A stretch of 64,000 nucleotides of DNA from Pseudoflavonifractor_A sp022772585 (lineage in GTDB: Bacteria; Bacillota; Clostridia; Oscillospirales; Oscillospiraceae), in the NCBI RefSeq assembly GCF_052065415.1, contig NZ_JBQHUB010000001.1:186001-250000 (forward strand), given 5' to 3'. The translations under genes were made by a program, and so were the position numbers. Below are positions 59,992 to 64,000 of this stretch, one piece after another. Under the pieces are notes generated by a model. That model had not been told where the DNA came from and ran no database searches. It was given only the letters and a program-made list of their open reading frames with translations. Positions within the stretch are counted from its first letter, which is position 1; every line of letters begins with the position of its first letter.

Positions 59992-61055
59992 CAAAACCAG
60001 GCTGTTCAAAGAAATCCCTGTTTCCGGTATCCCTGTTCTTTGTGCTGTGGGTCTCCCTGCTGCTGATGTCCGGCGTTCATGTGGGACTGGTGGTGCTGGT
60101 CAACAAAATGCAGAGGGGGAGTGTTGTGCAGACTGTCATCCCCCTGCTGTACTGGATGGCCATGGCCTTTCTCATCACCGCTTTTACCCGGTACCAGATG
60201 GTCAAGACCTATGACGAGCCTATGAAGCGGCTGGCGGAAGCCACGAAAAAGGTGGCCCGGGGAGATTTTTCCGTCTATCTCCCTGCCCAGCATACGGCGG
60301 AAAAGCTGGACTATCTGGACATCATGTTTCAGGATTTCAATAAGATGGTAGCGGAGCTGGGCAGCATTGAGACCATGAAAACCGATTTCATTGCCAATGT
60401 ATCCCATGAGATCAAGACACCGCTGGCCGTGATCTCCAACTATGCCCAAATGCTGAAAGGCGATCACCTCACGCAGGAAGAACAGGAAGAGTACCTGGAC
60501 GCCATCGTGCTGAATGTCCGCCGTCTGGCTGACCTGGTGATGAACATTCTGAAGCTGAATAAAATAGAAAATCAGGTCATCAAGCCGGTGGTGCAGCCCT
60601 ATGATCTGTGTGCCCAGCTCAGCGGATGCGCCCTGCTGTTTGAAGATGCCTGGGAAAAGAAAAACATTGATCTGGAATTTGAAACGGAGGACCGGGCCAC
60701 CATCTGTGCAGATCGTGAAATGATGGAACTGGTGTGGAACAATCTGCTTTCCAACGCCATTAAATTTACACCGGAAGGCGGGACTGTCCGGCTGAAGCAG
60801 ACTTCGGACGCCGATTCCGTCACCGTCACAGTGTCCGACACCGGCTGCGGCATGACGCCGGAGACCATGTCCCATATCTTTGAAAAATTCTATCAGGGTG
60901 ATACCTCTCACTCCACCGTTGGAAACGGATTGGGGCTTTCTCTGGCGCTGCGTATCCTGCAGATCTCCGGGGGAACGATCACGGTAGCCAGCACGCTGAA
61001 TGAGGGGTCTGCCTTTACAGTGCGGCTGCCGGTGGAAGGGAAGAAGGAAGCATGA
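59988..61055 (+). CDS. sensor histidine kinase
   Basis: 355 aa. Two membrane helices (about residues 12-32 and 48-66) with a short outside loop, a HAMP linker, HisKA with the phospho-acceptor in ANVSHEIKTPLAV (about residue 140), and HATPase motifs NNLLSNAIKFTPEGG, DTGCGM and GNGLGLSL. The small outside loop suggests sensing inside the membrane or through a partner protein, as in antimicrobial-peptide kinases. Coupled to the regulator by ATGA. Confidence 0.95.
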   Translation: MTKPGCSKKSLFPVSLFFVLWVSLLLMSGVHVGLVVLVNKMQRGSVVQTVIPLLYWMAMAFLITAFTRYQMVKTYDEPMKRLAEATKKVARGDFSVYLPAQHTAEKLDYLDIMFQDFNKMVAELGSIETMKTDFIANVSHEIKTPLAVISNYAQMLKGDHLTQEEQEEYLDAIVLNVRRLADLVMNILKLNKIENQVIKPVVQPYDLCAQLSGCALLFEDAWEKKNIDLEFETEDRATICADREMMELVWNNLLSNAIKFTPEGGTVRLKQTSDADSVTVTVSDTGCGMTPETMSHIFEKFYQGDTSHSTVGNGLGLSLALRILQISGGTITVASTLNEGSAFTVRLPVEGKKEA

Positions 61056-61591
61056 ACGAGATCACAAAAAACTCCCGCGACTTTGTGGGGTATGAATATA
61101 AGGACCTGACCGCACCGGAGGACAAATTCTCCCTGTATCTGGACAGCTATGAGAATTTTGGCTGGAGCGTTGACCCGAATGCTCCGCAGCGTCAGGAGCA
61201 CGGGCTGATTACCGTCACGGTCAAGCGGGACCGCCGCATCGTCAACAAGGCGGAGCTGACCAGGCTCCAGCGCAACTTCGACGCCTGCGTGCAGGAGATC
61301 GAGGCGCTGGAGCGGTCCAAGACCTCTGGTCCTCTGATTTTGGCCCTGACGGTAGGCTTGATCGGAACCGTGTTTATGGCTCTTTCCGTTTTTGCAGTTA
61401 CGGCTCAGCCGCCGCATATCGCCGCCTGCATCCTGTTTGGTGCCCCGGGAATTGCCGGATGGGTGGCCCCAATCTTTATTTATCAAAGGCGCCTGCATCA
61501 GAAGATCCGCCAGATCGACCCGCTCATTGAGGAAAAGCTGGAGGAGGCTTACCACCTGTGTGAGCGTGGTCACCAGCTTCTCCCCCACTGA
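61052..61591 (+). CDS. membrane protein downstream of the histidine kinase
   Basis: 179 aa. Soluble N-terminal part with a coiled region (residues 60-95), then two close membrane helices (about 98-120 and 126-145) and a C-terminal helix. Family not recognised, though the layout recalls small proteins that accompany two-component systems. ATGA overlap with the kinase gene. Confidence 0.65.
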   Translation: MNEITKNSRDFVGYEYKDLTAPEDKFSLYLDSYENFGWSVDPNAPQRQEHGLITVTVKRDRRIVNKAELTRLQRNFDACVQEIEALERSKTSGPLILALTVGLIGTVFMALSVFAVTAQPPHIAACILFGAPGIAGWVAPIFIYQRRLHQKIRQIDPLIEEKLEEAYHLCERGHQLLPH

Positions 61592-61602
61592 CCGATTTCA
61601 TG

Positions 61603-61638
61603 AAAGGACAGCAGCTTTTGCAAGCCGTTGTCCTTTTT
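61603..61638 (+). terminator. terminator of the two-component operon
   Basis: AAAGGACA ... TGTCCTTTTT with an inner stem GCAGCTT/AAGCCG-like. Confidence 0.65.
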
Positions 61639-61779
61639 CATATTTTTCAAACATGAGTCAAGCAATTCAATAGCATCCTTTGTTGCCATGCAGCTACAGA
61701 ACATCTTCTGTATGTTTTGTCAGCCCGCCAATGGCTGCTATCATAACATCGGGGAAGACAACAGGCAGGAGGGAACGGC

Positions 61780-61851
61780 ATGAGCATCATGATAGGCGCG
61801 ATGGCAGCGGCCGCTGTGATCGTGACCGGGAAGCTGACCTGCCGGAAATGA
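61780..61851 (+). CDS. 23-aa membrane peptide
   Basis: ATG with GGAGGGAACGGC before it. Product MSIMIGAMAAAAVIVTG then KLTCRK: one hydrophobic helix with a basic end. Same plan as the peptides at 63785 and 63923. No family known. The rest of 61592-61973 holds only the terminator and an AT-rich promoter region. Confidence 0.5.
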   Translation: MSIMIGAMAAAAVIVTGKLTCRK

Positions 61852-61973
61852 TCCATTTTAATAATTCTCAAACAAAACAGAAACAAAGGACCAACAATTG
61901 CGATGTAGAGTATACCCTGTTGATAGGGGATACCAACAAAATCATATAACAAATACATAAGGAGAGGTAAACC

Positions 61974-62345
61974 ATGAAAAAGAGCAATTTCGTTGCATTG
62001 ATCCTGGGTACCATCGGCATCGTGTTTTTCGCACTGGGTATGTGCATGTGCATGCTCCCCGAGTGGGGTATGTTCCGGCAGGGCATCGTCTGCGGCGTCA
62101 TCGGCCTGGTGGTCCTGCTCATTACCCTGCTGATCTGGCGCAGGATGGAGGGCAAGGCTCCCATCAAGCTCAACGCCAAGACCCTGGGTTCTGTTGTCGT
62201 TGGTGTGCTGGGTGCGCTGCTGCTGGGCGTCGGCATGTGCATGGTCATGGTGTTCAGCAAGATGGTCATGGGCATTGTCATCGGCCTGATCGGTATCGTG
62301 GTCCTGCTGATGCTGATCCCTCTGACCAAGGGCATCCACGATTAA
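61974..62345 (+). CDS. four-helix membrane protein with internal duplication
   Basis: 123 aa. Two related halves, each a pair of helices: LGTIGIVFFALGMCMCML and VGVLGALLLGVGMCMVMV share the G..G......GMCM(C/V)M pattern, and each is followed by IGLVVLL or IGIVVLL. The Met/Cys-rich GMCM could bind metal, but that is speculation. Ribosome site AAGGAGAGGTAAACC. Confidence 0.65.
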   Translation: MKKSNFVALILGTIGIVFFALGMCMCMLPEWGMFRQGIVCGVIGLVVLLITLLIWRRMEGKAPIKLNAKTLGSVVVGVLGALLLGVGMCMVMVFSKMVMGIVIGLIGIVVLLMLIPLTKGIHD

Positions 62346-62359
62346 GTTCATCCGTGATA

Positions 62360-62395
62360 AAAAAGGGGCTGTCCGTCCGGGGCAGTCCCTTTTTC
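62360..62395 (+). terminator. terminator of the 61974 gene
   Basis: AAAAAGGGGCTG ... CAGTCCCTTTTT hairpin. Confidence 0.75.
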
Positions 62396-62405
62396 AGCAA
62401 TACGG

Positions 62406-62446
62406 AATCAGCGGCAGAGCAAACTTCGCTTTGCCGCTGATTTTTT
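62406..62446. terminator. second terminator, between convergent genes
   Basis: AATCAGCGGCA ... TGCCGCTGATTTTTT hairpin; serves the dehydrogenase gene on the minus strand as well. Confidence 0.75.
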
Positions 62447-62449
62447 GTG

Positions 62450-63469
62450 TTACGACAAACTGTAATTGATGACCACATTCAGAGCCTCGTCCACCTGAGC
62501 GGCGCGTTCGATGGCCTGGGGAAGCTGCCAGAGGGGATATTCGTCCGTAATGATGGAGCCGATATCCCATTTCCCGCTGGCCATGACTGCTATCACATCT
62601 TTAACATCTTCGGGGAAATAGCCGCCTGATCCGATCAATGCGTGTTGGGAATAGGTCATTGCCAGCACATCCACCGGCCGCCTTCCCGCACGTACAGCCA
62701 CCACGACCATTCGGCTCTCGATCTTGCCTATGGACTGGTACAGCTCCAGGATCGGTTCTGCACCCGCGGCATCAATATAGATCCCCGCATCAGCAGTGGG
62801 GCCAAAACGGGAAGGCGCGGTGCCGAAGCACTCCATGGCTTTTCCTTTCAGATCCTCACGGCCATTGTTGCATACCGTAAATCCCAACGCTCTTGCCTTT
62901 TCCAACCGGAAATCGGAATGGTCGCAGATCATGACCTGATCACAGCCAAAGTATTTCAGGCCGATGGCAGAGGCAATGCCAATGGTCCCTGCGCCGAATA
63001 CGATGGCGTTTTCACCCTTTTGGGGTGAGGAACGTCTTGCGGCCCGGAAGCCAACCGTGAACGGCTCGATCAGGCAGGCAGTTTTCGGCGGGATCTGGGC
63101 GGGAATCTCATATACCTGCTTGTCCAACTCCGCATTGGGGATCAGGACATATTCTGAAAAGCCGCCTGCTGTTCCTGCACGTCTGGGGTCGCCTTTTGCC
63201 AGACGTGGATAGGGGTAAACGATGTCACCGACTTTGATTCGTTTGACGTTTTTTCCGACCTGCACCACCTCGGAGACCATTTCATGACCGAATTCACTTC
63301 CTACGGTAATACGGTGTCCTGTGTTGGGGCCGTGGGTGTAAACAGCTACATCTGTCCCGCAAATGCTGGCATATAGATTTTTTATGACAATGTCGTTGCC
63401 GCCGGCTTCCGGCTTTTCCAATTCCTCTATGCGCACATCTTCCTGCCCGTAATATATTGCAGCTTTCAT
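62450..63469 (-). CDS. zinc-type medium-chain dehydrogenase
   Basis: 339 aa MDR oxidoreductase. Catalytic zinc Cys in ASICGTDVAVY (about residue 36), GSEFGHEM with His and Glu (about 62-66), and NAD-binding GAGTIGIASAIG (about 175). The structural zinc cysteine lobe (four Cys between 90 and 115) is absent: YPYPRLAKGDPRRAGTAGG takes its place. It therefore fits the butanediol/sorbitol-like MDR group lacking that site. Start at 63469 after GGAAAGGATG. Substrate unknown. Confidence 0.85.
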   Translation of the reverse strand: MKAAIYYGQEDVRIEELEKPEAGGNDIVIKNLYASICGTDVAVYTHGPNTGHRITVGSEFGHEMVSEVVQVGKNVKRIKVGDIVYPYPRLAKGDPRRAGTAGGFSEYVLIPNAELDKQVYEIPAQIPPKTACLIEPFTVGFRAARRSSPQKGENAIVFGAGTIGIASAIGLKYFGCDQVMICDHSDFRLEKARALGFTVCNNGREDLKGKAMECFGTAPSRFGPTADAGIYIDAAGAEPILELYQSIGKIESRMVVVAVRAGRRPVDVLAMTYSQHALIGSGGYFPEDVKDVIAVMASGKWDIGSIITDEYPLWQLPQAIERAAQVDEALNVVINYSLS

Positions 63470-63733
63470 TGTGAAACATCCTTTCCTTTTTGCTGACTCT
63501 ATTATGCCAACAGGAGTTGGCTCAGACAACCGACAATTTGTTTGATTGTGTTCGGTTAATCCATCTTCACTCCAGATTTCACTTGAAAAAGCGGCTCATT
63601 TCGACATTTTAATATTTTAAAAACATAATTTAAGCATTACGCAAACAAATGCCATGTAAGATTCAACCATCCTGAGTGACACAGATCCATTCCTCATGTG
63701 CCGTGTCAAAGGCGAATAAACAGGGAGATGCCA

Positions 63734-63793
63734 TGATGCGGAGGTATTTTCCAAATAAATGCTTGAGGAAAGGAGGGGACCAATATGAGCGGT
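63734..63793 (+). CDS. possible leader peptide, about 20 aa
   Basis: ATGATG with GGGAGATGCC before it; the frame overlaps the start of the 63785 peptide. May be spurious. The rest of 63470-63733 shows only AT-rich DNA. Confidence 0.25.
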
Positions 63794-63871
63794 AAAATTG
63801 CAGCTGCCGCTGTGGCAGCCGTTGCAGCCGGTACTGTGGCTGTTGTTGCCATCGCGAAAAAGAAAAAGTGA
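63785..63871 (+). CDS. 28-aa membrane peptide with polylysine tail
   Basis: ATG preceded by AAAGGAGGGGACCAAT. Product MSGKIAAAAVAAVAAG then TVAVVAIAKKKK: one Ala/Val helix ending in four lysines. The design resembles small membrane peptides such as type I toxins or short bacteriocin-like peptides. No family known. Confidence 0.6.
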   Translation: MSGKIAAAAVAAVAAGTVAVVAIAKKKK

Positions 63872-63922
63872 TCTGCTTTTTCATACACCCATTTCAAATT
63901 CAGTCGAAAGGAAGTGAAAGCT

Positions 63923-64000
63923 ATGGGCAAGATTATCGTCGTTGCCATCATCATTGCTGCCGTCATTGTGATTGCTGCTGTCGCCAAGAAGAACAAGTGA
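63923..64000 (+). CDS. 25-aa membrane peptide with lysine-rich tail
   Basis: ATG preceded by GAAAGGAAGTGAAAGCT; ends exactly at the window edge. Product MGKIIVVAIIIAAVIVIAAV then AKKNK. Same plan as the peptide at 63785 (M-x-GKI start, hydrophobic helix, lysine tail), 51 bases downstream; the two are clearly related. Confidence 0.6.
   Translation: MGKIIVVAIIIAAVIVIAAVAKKNK

Overview
The window reads as a gut-type Clostridia genome, probably Oscillospiraceae (Flavonifractor/Lawsonibacter-like). The grounds are strong AGGAGG ribosome sites, GC-rich codon use, surface proteins with SLH repeats, and the kind of conjugative-element genes common in that group. The genus is inference; no rRNA is present.

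Layout. (1) 1-690: the end of an EamA transporter and a terminator. (2) 1.05-6.24 kb: a tightly coupled minus-strand operon of accessory genes (two metallophosphoesterases, an RHH protein, a resolvase-like protein without its catalytic serine, unknowns). (3) 6.4-12.9 kb: two divergent XRE regulators, then a plus-strand operon of a dead resolvase paralogue, a full serine recombinase, two proteins that repeat the recombinase's C-terminal domain, and two ParB-like proteins. (4) 12.9-16.16 kb: hipBA and a second serine recombinase whose 5' end is joined out of frame to brxC. (5) 16.16-18.09 kb: the start of a BREX operon (XRE regulator, brxA, brxB, broken brxC). (6) 18.4-43.5 kb: a 25-kb minus-strand block of conjugative-element genes flanked by a 33-bp direct repeat (32/33 identical). 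It holds dcm, VirB6/TrbL-like and VirB2-like proteins, a complete small Tad/Flp pilus set, Dam, DUF3849/DUF4314/YodL/SpoVG proteins, four ArdA-like proteins and a probable ADP-ribosyltransferase. No integrase, relaxase, VirB4 or VirD4 lies in it, so it looks like a defective or partial element. (7) 43.8-64 kb: chromosome, with tRNA-fMet, tRNA-Leu, prfB, two large SLH surface enzymes, HxlR, an Mn riboswitch with mntP and a TetR gene, a radical SAM protein with a divergent cysteine-less paralogue, DegV, a two-component system with two membrane partners, a zinc-type dehydrogenase, and several 23-28 residue membrane peptides.

How the parts fit. The island combines defence (BREX, HipBA), DNA modification (Dcm, Dam) and counter-defence (ArdA-like array) with a pilus and transfer machinery. 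Most soluble proteins of the 20-43 kb block, although unrelated to each other, end in a short methionine-rich tail (M-x-M, often followed by GG and M or L). The membrane and pilus proteins there do not. This is the most unusual pattern in the window and could be a targeting signal, though part of it is explained by Shine-Dalgarno sequences embedded in the coding ends. The chance that the recombinase element interrupting brxC acts as a switch on BREX is the second lead.
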